From the NCBI GenBank assembly GCA_028288765.1, contig JAQGHQ010000414.1, positions 40,931-104,930 on the forward strand: a DNA stretch of 64,000 nt. The letters run 5' to 3'. Below are positions 26,364 through 34,922 of the stretch, piece after piece (within the stretch, counting starts at the first letter, position 1; each line of letters opens with the position of its first letter). This stretch comes from Gemmataceae bacterium (GTDB lineage Bacteria > Planctomycetota > Planctomycetia > Gemmatales > Gemmataceae). The position numbers and the translations under genes are program-made. A model generated the notes under the pieces. It was not told where the DNA came from and made no database searches. It saw only the letters and a list, made by a program, of their open reading frames with translations.

Positions 26364-27452
26364 ATGGCCGACGATCATGACGACCACGACCCGGAACGGG
26401 ACGACTCTCCCCCCGTTCCGCGAGACCGGCGCAGGCGCAGAGGGTTCGAAGACGATGAGGAACCGGCTCCCCGTCGCCGGTACGACTCCGAACCGACGTC
26501 GGTCAGTGTCCTCGGCATCTTGTCCCTCATCCAGGGCATCGGCTCGCTGATCTCCAGCTTCATACCGTGCATCGGTGTCCTGGGGATCATCGGCGGCGGC
26601 ATCGGGCTCCTCCTCGGCGTTTTCGGGATTGTGGTGGCCAGGAACTCGGGGCGGCAGGGCACGGGACTCCCGATCGCTGGCACCATCGTGAGCATCTTCG
26701 CGATGCTGATCGGGAGCGCCTGGCTCCTCCTGATGGCGGCCATGTTCAAGAAAGGCGAGGTAGACGCTGTGGCCGACGGCGGACCGCCGATCACAATTTC
26801 GGCAGTCGAACTGGATAGGGAGTACGACGCGAACGAACTTGCCGCCGACGGGAAGTACAGAGGGAAGGAACTTCAGGTCTCCGGCACGGTCAAGAAGATC
26901 ACGCGGGATGACCGTCCGGGTAAGATCACCGTCGAGTTGGACGGCACCCCGGGATCGACCGTGGATTGTAACTTCAACCAAAGCGATCAGGGCGAGTTGG
27001 CGCCGATCGCCGTCGGCCAGGGCGTTTCGGTCCGCGGGAAATGCAAGGGAAAGGTCCGCACCTGGGTAACAATGGACGACTGTAAGCTTGTCAAGGACAA
27101 CGCCCCGCCGAATAACGCGGACAACGAAGCAGCAGGCCCGCCGGTCGTCGTGACGGCGGATGCGCTTGACAAGGATTACGCCGACAACGTGGTCGCGGCA
27201 GACATGAAGTACAAGGGGAAGCAGCTGGAGCTGACTGGGAAAGTGGCCCGGGTGGCGAGGAACAAACCCGGGAAGGTCACGCTCGAGTTCAAGGTCGAAG
27301 AGGGCTCGACGGTCGATTGCGACTTCGTCGGAAAGGACGCCCTGGCCCAGTTAGGGGCGGTCAAGGTAGGCCAGGAGGTCGTTGTTCGGGGGACGTGCCG
27401 GGGCAAGGGGGACGAGGTGGTGACTCTGGACAATTGCGCGCTCGTCAAGTGA
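26364..27452 (+). CDS. Membrane protein with duplicated OB-fold (tRNA_anti-like) domains
   Basis: This 362-residue protein starts with an acidic, Arg-rich cytoplasmic segment (MADDHDDHDPERDD...), then has two or three membrane spans (about 48-125: SVLGILSLIQGIGSLISSF, GIGLLLGVFGIVVA, IAGTIVSIFAMLIGSAWLLLMAAMF), like DUF4190 proteins. The C-terminal 220 residues are two tandem copies of a domain of about 100 residues, each with a LDxxYxxNxxAAD.KYxGKxL opening, a GxVxxIxR beta strand, TVDC(N/D)F, VGQ.V.VRG.C(R/K)GK and a D.C.LVK end. This is the tRNA_anti-like/OB-fold pattern. An ATG at 26256 overlapping putA is also in frame, but the intervening residues look non-coding. The ligand of the OB domains is unknown. 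Confidence 0.78.
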   Translation: MADDHDDHDPERDDSPPVPRDRRRRRGFEDDEEPAPRRRYDSEPTSVSVLGILSLIQGIGSLISSFIPCIGVLGIIGGGIGLLLGVFGIVVARNSGRQGTGLPIAGTIVSIFAMLIGSAWLLLMAAMFKKGEVDAVADGGPPITISAVELDREYDANELAADGKYRGKELQVSGTVKKITRDDRPGKITVELDGTPGSTVDCNFNQSDQGELAPIAVGQGVSVRGKCKGKVRTWVTMDDCKLVKDNAPPNNADNEAAGPPVVVTADALDKDYADNVVAADMKYKGKQLELTGKVARVARNKPGKVTLEFKVEEGSTVDCDFVGKDALAQLGAVKVGQEVVVRGTCRGKGDEVVTLDNCALVK

Positions 27453-27843
27453 CCACGCCGCGGCTCGGACCTCGGTTACGTTTCGGCTGCCCGGGACGGG
27501 CTCCGCGGCACCACCGGCCCCGGGCGGGTTGTTGAAGTGGCGGTGCGGTTGATCGCCGATTGCGATGGGTTGGGACGCACCGCCGATCGGCAGAGGGGCT
27601 CAACCGACTGACTCCGCCACCCCTCTGCCCGCATCAGGCCTTCCCACTCACCCATTCCACCGCTCTCATTCATTCTCCGGTCGTTCGTCGCGGTTGTCCT
27701 CAGAATATCCTGTAAGATCCACACGCACTGCCGGTATCCACCCGACGTCCCGCCTGCTTGTCGGGCCGCTGTGGGTACGTATACTTCCGTCGCCTGATTC
27801 TCCCCGCCGATTGCCCCACCGCAGGCGTTTCATCCGGGCCCGT
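27453..27843. other. Intergenic stretch, no gene seen
   Basis: This 391-bp gap lies between the OB-fold membrane protein gene and the PaaK-like ligase gene. No conserved ORF, RNA motif, clear terminator or strong promoter was identified; the frame open across it lacks protein-like composition before the Met at 27844. Confidence 0.5.
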
Positions 27844-29136
27844 ATGATCACCCCGGCCACTCCACCCGCTGACCTCCGGGACGCCCAGCTCGACCGGCTG
27901 CGGCAGCTGTTGGCGGAGGTACTTCCCGGGAACCGGTTTTACGCCGGAAAGATGGCCGCCGCAGGGATTTCCCCGGCCGACCTCCGCAGTCCCGATGACC
28001 TCGCCCTGCTGCCCTTCACCTGCAAGGCCGAGCTGGCGGCCGATCAGGCGGCCCACCCACCCTACGGGACGGCCCTCAGCTTCCCCCTCGACCGCTACAG
28101 TCGACTCCACCAGACGTCCGGCACCAGCACCGGCCGGCCGCTCCGGTGGCTGGACACGCCCGAATCGTGGGAATCGGTGCTGAATTGCTGGCGGGTCAGC
28201 TTCCCGTTCATGGGGCTCACCCCCCAGGACCGGGTCTTCTTCCCGTTCTCGTTCGGCCCGTTCATCGGCTTTTGGAGCGCGTTCGAGGCGGCCTCCCGGT
28301 ACGGCGCGCTGGTGATTCCCGGCGGCGGGATGACGAGCACCGCCCGGCTCCGGTTCCTGGTCGAACACGAGGCCACCGTCGTGTTCGCCACCCCGACTTA
28401 TGCCCTTCATCTCGCCGAACTCGCGGCCCGGGAACGGATCGACCTCGCCGGGAGTTCGGTCCGGGCCGTCGTGGTCGCGGGCGAACCCGGCGGGACCATC
28501 CCGGCCACCCGCCGGCGGATCGAGGAGGTGTGGGGTGCCAGGCTCTTCGACCACTACGGGATGACGGAAGTCGGGCCGGTCGCGGTCGAGGCAGTGGACA
28601 CGCCCGGGCAGATGTATCTGCTCGAATCAGAGTACATTGCGGAAGTGCTCGCCCCCGGCGGGGATGAGCCCATTCCGGCCGGTGAATTCGGAGAACTGGT
28701 CCTGACGAACCTCGGCCGGGTCGGCAGCCCCCTGATCCGCTACCGCACGGGCGATCTGGTTCAGTTGGCGACCGACCCGGACCCGGCCGGGCGGACGTGG
28801 CGGCGCCTCTCCGGTGGCGTCCTTGGCCGGGCCGATGATATGATCCACGTCCGGGGCAATAATCTCTACCCCGCGGCGATCGAGGCCATCGTCCGGCGGT
28901 TCCCGGAAGTCGCCGAGTACCGAATCCATGTGGACCACACCGGCCCGCTCGCCGACCTGCGGATCGAGGTCGAGCCGGCCGACGGGTGCGACGGGCCCGG
29001 TGTCGCCGAGGTCGTCTCCCGAGCCGTCCGCGACGAGCTGTTGTTCCGCGTCGAGGTCGCCGCCGCCCCGCCCGGTACACTACCCCGGTTCGAGATGAAG
29101 GCCCGCCGTATCGTTCGGATTCAAAGCGGTCAATGA
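27844..29136 (+). CDS. Phenylacetate-CoA ligase-like AMP-forming enzyme
   Basis: This is a 430-residue adenylate-forming enzyme of the PaaK type. Seen: YAGKMAAAGISPADLRSPDDLALLPFTCKAEL at the N-terminus, the phosphate-binding loop HQTSGTSTGRPLRW, DRVFFPFSFGPFIGFW, VFATPTYALHLAELA, VVVAGEPGG, the adenine motif HYGMTEVGP, YRTGDLVQL and the hinge/C-terminal domain DDMIHVRGNNLYPAAIEAIV. It would activate an aryl or short acyl carboxylate with ATP and CoA. The open frame begins 279 bp upstream, but only from ATG 27844 does the sequence match the family. No phenylacetate operon surrounds it, so the substrate is undetermined. Confidence 0.88.
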   Translation: MITPATPPADLRDAQLDRLRQLLAEVLPGNRFYAGKMAAAGISPADLRSPDDLALLPFTCKAELAADQAAHPPYGTALSFPLDRYSRLHQTSGTSTGRPLRWLDTPESWESVLNCWRVSFPFMGLTPQDRVFFPFSFGPFIGFWSAFEAASRYGALVIPGGGMTSTARLRFLVEHEATVVFATPTYALHLAELAARERIDLAGSSVRAVVVAGEPGGTIPATRRRIEEVWGARLFDHYGMTEVGPVAVEAVDTPGQMYLLESEYIAEVLAPGGDEPIPAGEFGELVLTNLGRVGSPLIRYRTGDLVQLATDPDPAGRTWRRLSGGVLGRADDMIHVRGNNLYPAAIEAIVRRFPEVAEYRIHVDHTGPLADLRIEVEPADGCDGPGVAEVVSRAVRDELLFRVEVAAAPPGTLPRFEMKARRIVRIQSGQ

Positions 29137-29148
29137 GGAAATGAAAAG

Positions 29149-29275
29149 TTGAATGAGGAAAGCAGGAAGGCAGGAATGAAAACTAGTAATTCAGCAGCAA
29201 TCCGAGATCCCGAGCCATGCCGACTTTGAGTATTGATCCCGGATCTCTTCCTGCCTTCCTGCTTTTCTCATTCAA
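29149..29275. repeat. Palindromic repeat with GAAAGCAGGAAGGCAGG arms
   Basis: The 27-nt arms at 29149-29175 and 29249-29275 are complementary with one mismatch and flank 73 bp. The element fills most of the gap between the PaaK-like gene and the PQQ-type gene. No T-tract follows, so it is listed as a dispersed palindromic repeat, not a terminator. Confidence 0.75.
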
Positions 29276-29314
29276 TTTAACCGGAGACCATCCCCCAGCT
29301 GCCCGGAGGAACAC

Positions 29315-31684
29315 ATGGCCCGACGACTCGGTTTGGCACTTTTCATTTTGCACTTTGCACTCTTCACTCCCGCCGTCTCGGCGCGGGACTGGATCCACTG
29401 GCGGGGGCCGGAGGAAAATGGGGTCTCCCGGGAAACGGGCCTGCCGGAAGGCTTCGACCCCAAGCTCGGGACCAAGGGGAACGTGGTCTGGCAGCAGCCG
29501 TTCGGGGGGCGGTCGGCCCCGCTCGTCCTCGACGGGCAGCTGTTCCTCATCCAGGGCACCGGCGAGGGGCTGCACGAGGGCGAGCAGGTCGTCTGCTTCG
29601 ACGAGAAGACCGGGAAGGAGAAGTGGCGGTACCGGGTGAACGTGTTCCACACCGACATCGTCTCCAGCCGGCTCGGGTGGACGACCCTGACCGCCGACCC
29701 GGACTCGAAGAACGTCTACGCCCACACCACCGCCGGCCTGCTCCTCTGTCTTAGCAAGGACGGGAAGCTGCTCTGGCAGCGGAGCCTGACCGAGGAGTTC
29801 GGGCGGATCAGCGGGTACGGCGGGCGGATCGTCACCCCGATCTTCGACAGCGGGCTGTGCATCGTCGGGATGGTCAACTCCAGCTGGGGCGACCAGGCCC
29901 GGGCGGCGAACCGGTTCGTCGCGTTCGACGGGAAGACCGGCGAGGTCGTGTGGTGGGCCGAAAACCCGTACCCGATCAAGGGGACGTACTATTCGAGCCC
30001 GGTGATCGCCGTCATCGGCGGCCAGCGGGTGCTCGTCTCCGGCGGGGCCGACGGGTATCTGAGTGCGTACAAGGTTCGGACCGGCGAGCGGCTGTGGAGC
30101 TACAAGTTCAGCGCCGGGGTGGTGAACGGGTCGCCGCTGGTGTCCGGAAACCTGGTTTACTGCCACCACGGCGAAGAGAACCCCGAGGGCGGGCCGATCG
30201 GCCGGTTGATCTGCGTCGACGCGAGCCAGGTCGACCCGAAGACGAAAACCCCGAAGCTGGTGTGGGAATACCGGAAGGCGAACCGGTTCGGGCTGGCGTC
30301 CGGGGCCCTGGCCGATGGCCGGCTGTACATCCCGGACGATTCAGGCGAACTGTTCTGCTTCAGCGCCAAGGCCGGGAAACTGCTCTGGAAGTTCCGATAC
30401 GGGACTGAGGTCCGCGGGGCCCCGCTGATCGCCGACGGGAAGCTGTACATCTTCGACGTGAAGGGCCGGCTGGTCGTCCTGACCTTGGCCGGGGACCAGG
30501 AGCCGGCCAACGACTGGGAGTACAAGTTCCGCGACCCGCGGGGCCTCCTGAACGAGACGAACGGGACCGTGATCGCGGTCAACAACCGGCTCTACTTCAC
30601 CACCCGGACCGACCTCTACTGTCTCGGGACCCCGGATGCCAAGGATGGCTGCGGGGCGTATACCCCGTTCCCCGAAGAGGCGAAGTTCGACCCGACCGCG
30701 AAACCGGCCGGGGTCCGCGTGTTCCCGGCCGACGTCGAGGCGAAGGCTGGCGAGAAGCTGGCGTTCAAGACAATCTCGGTCGACGCGAACGGTCGGGAGT
30801 TGAAGCCCGCCGACGGGGGGAAGGTTGCGTGGTCTCTACCCGCCCCGCAACCCCCCAAGGCGAAAGACCCCAACCCGAAAGCCCCGGCCTCAAAGGGCCC
30901 GCCGCCGCTCAACGGGACAATCGACGAGACCGGGACGGTTGCCCTTGCCCCCATGCCGAGTCAGCAAGGGTACGTCGAAGGCAAGGTCGGTGACCTGACC
31001 GGCCGGGCACGGGTCCGCGTGGTCGCCCAGACGGTCTACAAGCAGGACTTCGACAAGGTGCCGGTCGGCGCGGCCCCGGGCGGGTGGGTAAACGTCCAGT
31101 CGAAATACGCCGTCAAGGAACTTCCGGACGGGAACAAGGTCCTGAGCAAGGTGAACACCGACTCCCGCCCGCCATTCGCCCGTGCGAACGGGTACATCAC
31201 CCTGCCGACCGCGACCGGGTACACGATCCAGGCCGATGTATACGGCACTGAGGTCCGTGACCGGCTGCCGGACATCGGCCTCGTGAACTGCCGCTATACC
31301 CTGATCCTCGACGGGAAGACCAACCCCGATACGAAGAAGCGGGAAGTCCGGATCGTGTCGTGGGAGGCCCGTCCGCGGGTGAACGTGGCGGTCGATTTCG
31401 ACTGGTCCCCGAACACGTGGTACACGGCCAAGTTCACGGTCGAGCAGAAAGAGAAAACGGCGCTGGTCCGCGGGAAGGTGTGGAAGAAGGGCGATCCGGA
31501 GCCCGCGGGCTGGACGGTCGAATTCGAGGACCCGAGCCCGAACCGGGAGGGGGCCGCCGCCCTGTACGGGTACGTCTCGGACCCGCAGATCACCCCTGAG
31601 AACCCCGGCTCGGACATCTATTATGACAACGTGGTCCTGACCCCGAACGGGAAGAATGGCCCGGGCGGAAAGACCGAGAAGTAA
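29315..31684 (+). CDS. Exported PQQ-type beta-propeller protein with C-terminal beta-sandwich region
   Basis: This is a 789-residue protein. The start has a GGAGGA site four bases upstream. The signal peptide core (LALFILHFALFTPAVSA) is encoded by an AT-rich repeat sequence shared with 22176-22191. Residues about 25-445 are outer-membrane-protein-assembly/PQQ-like blades (CFDEKTGKEKWRYRV, AFDGKTGEVVWWAENP, FSAKAGKLLWKFRYG). Residues 470-580 are a Pro/Lys-rich Ig-like region (VRVFPADVEAKAGEKLAF) and the last 200 form a jelly-roll-like domain (PDIGLVNCRYTLIL, EVRIVSWEARPR, WYTAKFTVEQK), similar to laminin-G/DUF1080 folds that bind polysaccharide. It probably sits in the periplasm or cell surface; no enzyme activity is claimed. 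A second PQQ-type gene follows 163 bp downstream. Confidence 0.85.
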   Translation: MARRLGLALFILHFALFTPAVSARDWIHWRGPEENGVSRETGLPEGFDPKLGTKGNVVWQQPFGGRSAPLVLDGQLFLIQGTGEGLHEGEQVVCFDEKTGKEKWRYRVNVFHTDIVSSRLGWTTLTADPDSKNVYAHTTAGLLLCLSKDGKLLWQRSLTEEFGRISGYGGRIVTPIFDSGLCIVGMVNSSWGDQARAANRFVAFDGKTGEVVWWAENPYPIKGTYYSSPVIAVIGGQRVLVSGGADGYLSAYKVRTGERLWSYKFSAGVVNGSPLVSGNLVYCHHGEENPEGGPIGRLICVDASQVDPKTKTPKLVWEYRKANRFGLASGALADGRLYIPDDSGELFCFSAKAGKLLWKFRYGTEVRGAPLIADGKLYIFDVKGRLVVLTLAGDQEPANDWEYKFRDPRGLLNETNGTVIAVNNRLYFTTRTDLYCLGTPDAKDGCGAYTPFPEEAKFDPTAKPAGVRVFPADVEAKAGEKLAFKTISVDANGRELKPADGGKVAWSLPAPQPPKAKDPNPKAPASKGPPPLNGTIDETGTVALAPMPSQQGYVEGKVGDLTGRARVRVVAQTVYKQDFDKVPVGAAPGGWVNVQSKYAVKELPDGNKVLSKVNTDSRPPFARANGYITLPTATGYTIQADVYGTEVRDRLPDIGLVNCRYTLILDGKTNPDTKKREVRIVSWEARPRVNVAVDFDWSPNTWYTAKFTVEQKEKTALVRGKVWKKGDPEPAGWTVEFEDPSPNREGAAALYGYVSDPQITPENPGSDIYYDNVVLTPNGKNGPGGKTEK

Positions 31685-31847
31685 GCCCCGGACCCGCTTC
31701 GGGAACTTACCACAGCCGTGCGTATCCGAGCGGGCTGCCGCCGTGGCGGCCCGCCTCCAACGAAGAACCTCGACCGATGACGCCACCCGGGGGGTGCCCC
31801 GGCTTCAAACTACAGCATCCGCAGGACCTCTGAACCGGAACTCACAC

Positions 31848-33581
31848 ATGAAGAACCCGAAGCCGACCCGCCCCGTGTTGTTCGGCGGCCTCGCCTTCCT
31901 CGCGTGCGGGGCGACGGCCGTGATCGCCCTCACCGCCCCCGCGCCCACCGCCGCCCGGCCGGAGGCCGCGGAGAATCCGGCCGCCAAGGCCGGCCCGGAC
32001 GACCACACCATGTTCGGCGGCACCCCGGGCCGGAACATGGTCAACCTCAAGGCGAAGGGGGTGCCCGAAAAGTTCAACCCGGCCGACAAGGCTGACCTCC
32101 TCTGGACCGCCGACCTCGGGTCGCGGTCCTACGCCGGGCCGATCGTTTCCGGGGGCAAGGTGTTCGTCGGCACGAACAACGAGCGGCCGCGGAACAAGCG
32201 GGACGTCGCGAAGAACGCCGACGGCGAGGACGAACCCATCGACCGGGGCATCCTCATGTGTTTCGACGAGAAGACCGGCCAGTTCCTCTGGCAGGCGGTG
32301 TTCCCGAAGCTCGCCTCCGGGCAGGTGAACGACTGGCCGAAGGAGGGGCTGTGCTCGACCCCGTGCGTCGAGGGCGACCGGGTGTACCTCGTCACCAACC
32401 GGTGTACCGTCGCGTGCGCGGACGTGGAAGGGCGGCGGAACGGGGTCCAGGGGATCGAGCGGAAGGGGTTTACCGACCCGTCCGACGCCGACATCCTCTG
32501 GGAGTACGACATGATCAAGGAACTCAAGGTCTTCCCGCACAACATGACGTCGTCCAGCCCGCTGATCGTGGGCGACATCCTGTACGTCGTGACCGCGAAC
32601 GGGGTGGACGAGGGGCACTTCAACATCCCGGAGCCCGAGGCCCCGAGCTTCATCGCCCTCGACAAGCACACCGGCAAACTCCTGTGGAAGAAGAGCTACC
32701 CGGGCCGGAACATCATGCACGGCCAGTGGTCGAACCCGACCTACGGCGAGATCAACGGGGTCCGACAGGTGATCTTCCCGGGCGGCGACGGGTGGCTGTA
32801 CGGGCTCGTCCCGGAGACCGGCGACATCATCTGGAAGTTCGACTGTAACCCGAAGAACGGGGTGTACGAGCTGGGCGGCACCGGGACCAAGAACGACTTC
32901 ATCGCCAGCCCGGTGGTGTACGACAACAAGGTTTACATCGCGGTCGGCCAGGACCCGGAGCACACCGACGGGATCGGCCGGCTGTGGTGCATCGCCCCCA
33001 CCAAGAAGGGCGACATCTCGGACGAGATCGCGGCCGAGCAGAAGAGCGCCGACGGGAAAGTGACGATCGAGGGCAAGCCGAACCCGAACTCGTGCAAGGT
33101 CTGGATGTACGGCGGGGACGAAAAGCGGCCGTTCGCCGTCCGGGACTTCAAGTTCGGCCGGACCATGTGTACGGCGTGCATCGTGGACGACGTCCTGTAC
33201 CTGGGCGAGCTGCCCGGGTACGTCCACTGCTTCAACGCCAAGACCGGCGAACACTACTGGCAGTACGACACCAAGTCGGCGATGTGGGGGTCGTGCTACT
33301 ACGCGGACGGCAAGGTCCTGATCGGGAACGACAACGGCGACCTGTACGTCTGGCGGCACGACAAGACCCCGGCCCAGATCGACGATCTCGACGAGAAGGC
33401 CCCGAACCAGAAGGCCGCCCGGGAGTTCCGGCAGAAGAAGCGGAAGGAAATCGAGGACAAGTACCTGCTCGCCAAGATCGAGTTCGACGCCCCGGTCCGG
33501 AGCAACCCGGTGGTCGCGAACGGGGTCCTGTACGTGATGACCGAGAAGACCCTCTACGCCATCAAGACGAAGGCGAAGTAA
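31848..33581 (+). CDS. Exported PQQ-type beta-propeller protein
   Basis: This 577-residue protein has an N-terminal signal or anchor (FGGLAFLACGATAVIALTA). Blades with the typical A.D..TG...W pattern follow: CFDEKTGQFLWQAVFP, ALDKHTGKLLWKKSYPGR, LVPETGDIIWKFDCNP, CFNAKTGEHYWQYDTK. A distinctive region includes TMCTACIVDDVLYLGELPGYVHC and a charged helix QKAAREFRQKKRKEIEDKYLLA before the last blade. The frame is open from 31656, but the Met at 31848 starts the hydrophobic leader. Related sequences are often annotated as pyrrolo-quinoline quinone proteins, but no PQQ-dehydrogenase active site can be named, so a scaffold or binding role is as likely. A repeat element follows at 33595. Confidence 0.85.
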   Translation: MKNPKPTRPVLFGGLAFLACGATAVIALTAPAPTAARPEAAENPAAKAGPDDHTMFGGTPGRNMVNLKAKGVPEKFNPADKADLLWTADLGSRSYAGPIVSGGKVFVGTNNERPRNKRDVAKNADGEDEPIDRGILMCFDEKTGQFLWQAVFPKLASGQVNDWPKEGLCSTPCVEGDRVYLVTNRCTVACADVEGRRNGVQGIERKGFTDPSDADILWEYDMIKELKVFPHNMTSSSPLIVGDILYVVTANGVDEGHFNIPEPEAPSFIALDKHTGKLLWKKSYPGRNIMHGQWSNPTYGEINGVRQVIFPGGDGWLYGLVPETGDIIWKFDCNPKNGVYELGGTGTKNDFIASPVVYDNKVYIAVGQDPEHTDGIGRLWCIAPTKKGDISDEIAAEQKSADGKVTIEGKPNPNSCKVWMYGGDEKRPFAVRDFKFGRTMCTACIVDDVLYLGELPGYVHCFNAKTGEHYWQYDTKSAMWGSCYYADGKVLIGNDNGDLYVWRHDKTPAQIDDLDEKAPNQKAAREFRQKKRKEIEDKYLLAKIEFDAPVRSNPVVANGVLYVMTEKTLYAIKTKAK

Positions 33582-33594
33582 AAAAACACAGAAT

Positions 33595-33702
33595 GGCCGC
33601 AAAAGGGCACAAAAAGCACAAAAATGAACAGAAGTAAAATGCTCTGAATGTGAATGCCTGGTTCTGTGGTTTATTTTGTGCTTTTTGTGCTTTTTTGCGG
33701 CC
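33595..33702. repeat. Palindromic repeat, GGCCGCAAAAGGGCAC family
   Basis: The 29-nt arms (33595-33623 and 33674-33702) differ at two positions and enclose 50 bp. The right arm TTGTGCTTTTTTGCGGCC recurs at 46261-46287. The element lies between a PQQ-type gene and the adenylate-forming gene and argues that the latter starts after it. Confidence 0.75.
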
Positions 33703-33726
33703 AATTTCTTCATCCGAGGACCGACC

Positions 33727-34911
33727 GTGAAAGACACCCCCGGCAAACCGACGCCGGTGACCGGCGCGACGCTGGACGAACGGATCAAGAACGCCCGGGC
33801 CCAGCTCGACGCCCACGTCCGCGAGATCGTCCGCTGGCACTTCAACCCCGAGACCGGTACCCCGTTCTGGCTGGAGAAGGCGAAGACCTTCGACTTCGAC
33901 CCGCTCAAGGACGTGAACGGGTTCGCCGACATCCGGAAGTTCCCGATCTTCGAGGACGACTGGCTCCGCGGCGGGCCGGTCCGGCGGTGGGTGCCGAAGG
34001 GGCTCGGCGACCGCGGGGTGTACGTGTTCGAGACCGGCGGGACGACCGGCCTGCCCAAGTCCCGGATCGTGATCGACGACTTCAAGATCGACTACGAGAT
34101 GATGTCCGACACCCTGCCGGACAAGTTCTTCCCGCGGGGGGCGAACTGGCTCATGCTCGGGCCGAGCGGGCCGCGGCGGCTCCGGCTGGCGATCGAACAC
34201 CTGGCCCAGTACCGGGGCGGGATCTGCTTCTGTGTGGACCTCGACCCGCGGTACGTGGTGAAGTGCCTGAAGGAGCGGAAGGTCGCCGAGGCGAACGCGT
34301 ACAAGGAGCACTGCATCGACCAGGCCCTGACCGTCCTGGCCGGCGGGCACGACATCAAGTGCATGTTCACCACCCCGAAGCTGCTGGCCGCGTTCGACGA
34401 GGCGCTGCGGGCCGGGAAGCTGGAAGACAAGTACCGGGCGGTCGGCCGGCCGGTCCCGCCGGGCGGGGTGCGGTCGATCAGGGAGGCGGGGATCACCGGG
34501 ATTTTCTCGGGCGGGACGGAGTTCACCCCGCAGTTCACCCGCGAGGCCTACGAGGAGATGCTGGACAACGGCGAGGTCTACATGACCCCGACCTACGGGA
34601 ACACCCTGATGGGGCTGGCCTGCTCGAAGCCGATCGGCCCGGCCGACGGGTTCAAGATCAGCTACTACGCCCCGCAGCCGCGGGCGGTGATCGAGGTGGT
34701 GAACCCGAAGGACTACAATGAAGTGGTTCCTTATGGCGCGACCGGGCGGGTGCTCCTGAGCACGTTCACGAAGGAGTTCTTCGTCCCCCGGTTCCCGGAG
34801 CGGGACGAGGGTGAGCGGGAGCCGCCGTTCGAGAAGTACCCGTGGGACGGGGTGAGCGGGGTGCGGCCGTTCGCCGAACTGGCCGCGGGCACGGTCGTCG
34901 GGGTGTACTGA
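33727..34911 (+). CDS. Adenylate-forming enzyme related to PaaK/LuxE acyl-protein synthetases
   Basis: This is a 394-residue protein from the GTG at 33727; the frame is open to an ATG at 33676, but that part lies in the palindromic repeat (MCFLCFFAANFFIRG) and is unlikely to be coding. Motifs of the AMP-forming family: the phosphate loop FETGGTTGLPKSR, FSGGTEFTPQFTREAYEEML, the adenine motif TPTYGNTLMG and the late GRVLLSTFTKEFFVPRF. A C-terminal domain of the usual size is largely missing, as in LuxE-type acyl-protein synthetases that pass the acyl group to a reductase. An aldehyde dehydrogenase and an iron alcohol dehydrogenase lie just downstream, so the enzyme probably activates a carboxylic acid for reduction. 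The substrate is unknown. Confidence 0.75.
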   Translation: MKDTPGKPTPVTGATLDERIKNARAQLDAHVREIVRWHFNPETGTPFWLEKAKTFDFDPLKDVNGFADIRKFPIFEDDWLRGGPVRRWVPKGLGDRGVYVFETGGTTGLPKSRIVIDDFKIDYEMMSDTLPDKFFPRGANWLMLGPSGPRRLRLAIEHLAQYRGGICFCVDLDPRYVVKCLKERKVAEANAYKEHCIDQALTVLAGGHDIKCMFTTPKLLAAFDEALRAGKLEDKYRAVGRPVPPGGVRSIREAGITGIFSGGTEFTPQFTREAYEEMLDNGEVYMTPTYGNTLMGLACSKPIGPADGFKISYYAPQPRAVIEVVNPKDYNEVVPYGATGRVLLSTFTKEFFVPRFPERDEGEREPPFEKYPWDGVSGVRPFAELAAGTVVGVY

Positions 34912-34922
34912 GAGGCCGCGCG

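Noticed and set aside
31842..34085. 747-codon minus-strand ORF
   Set aside because: It spans two plus-strand genes and a palindromic repeat; composition is that of reversed coding sequence.
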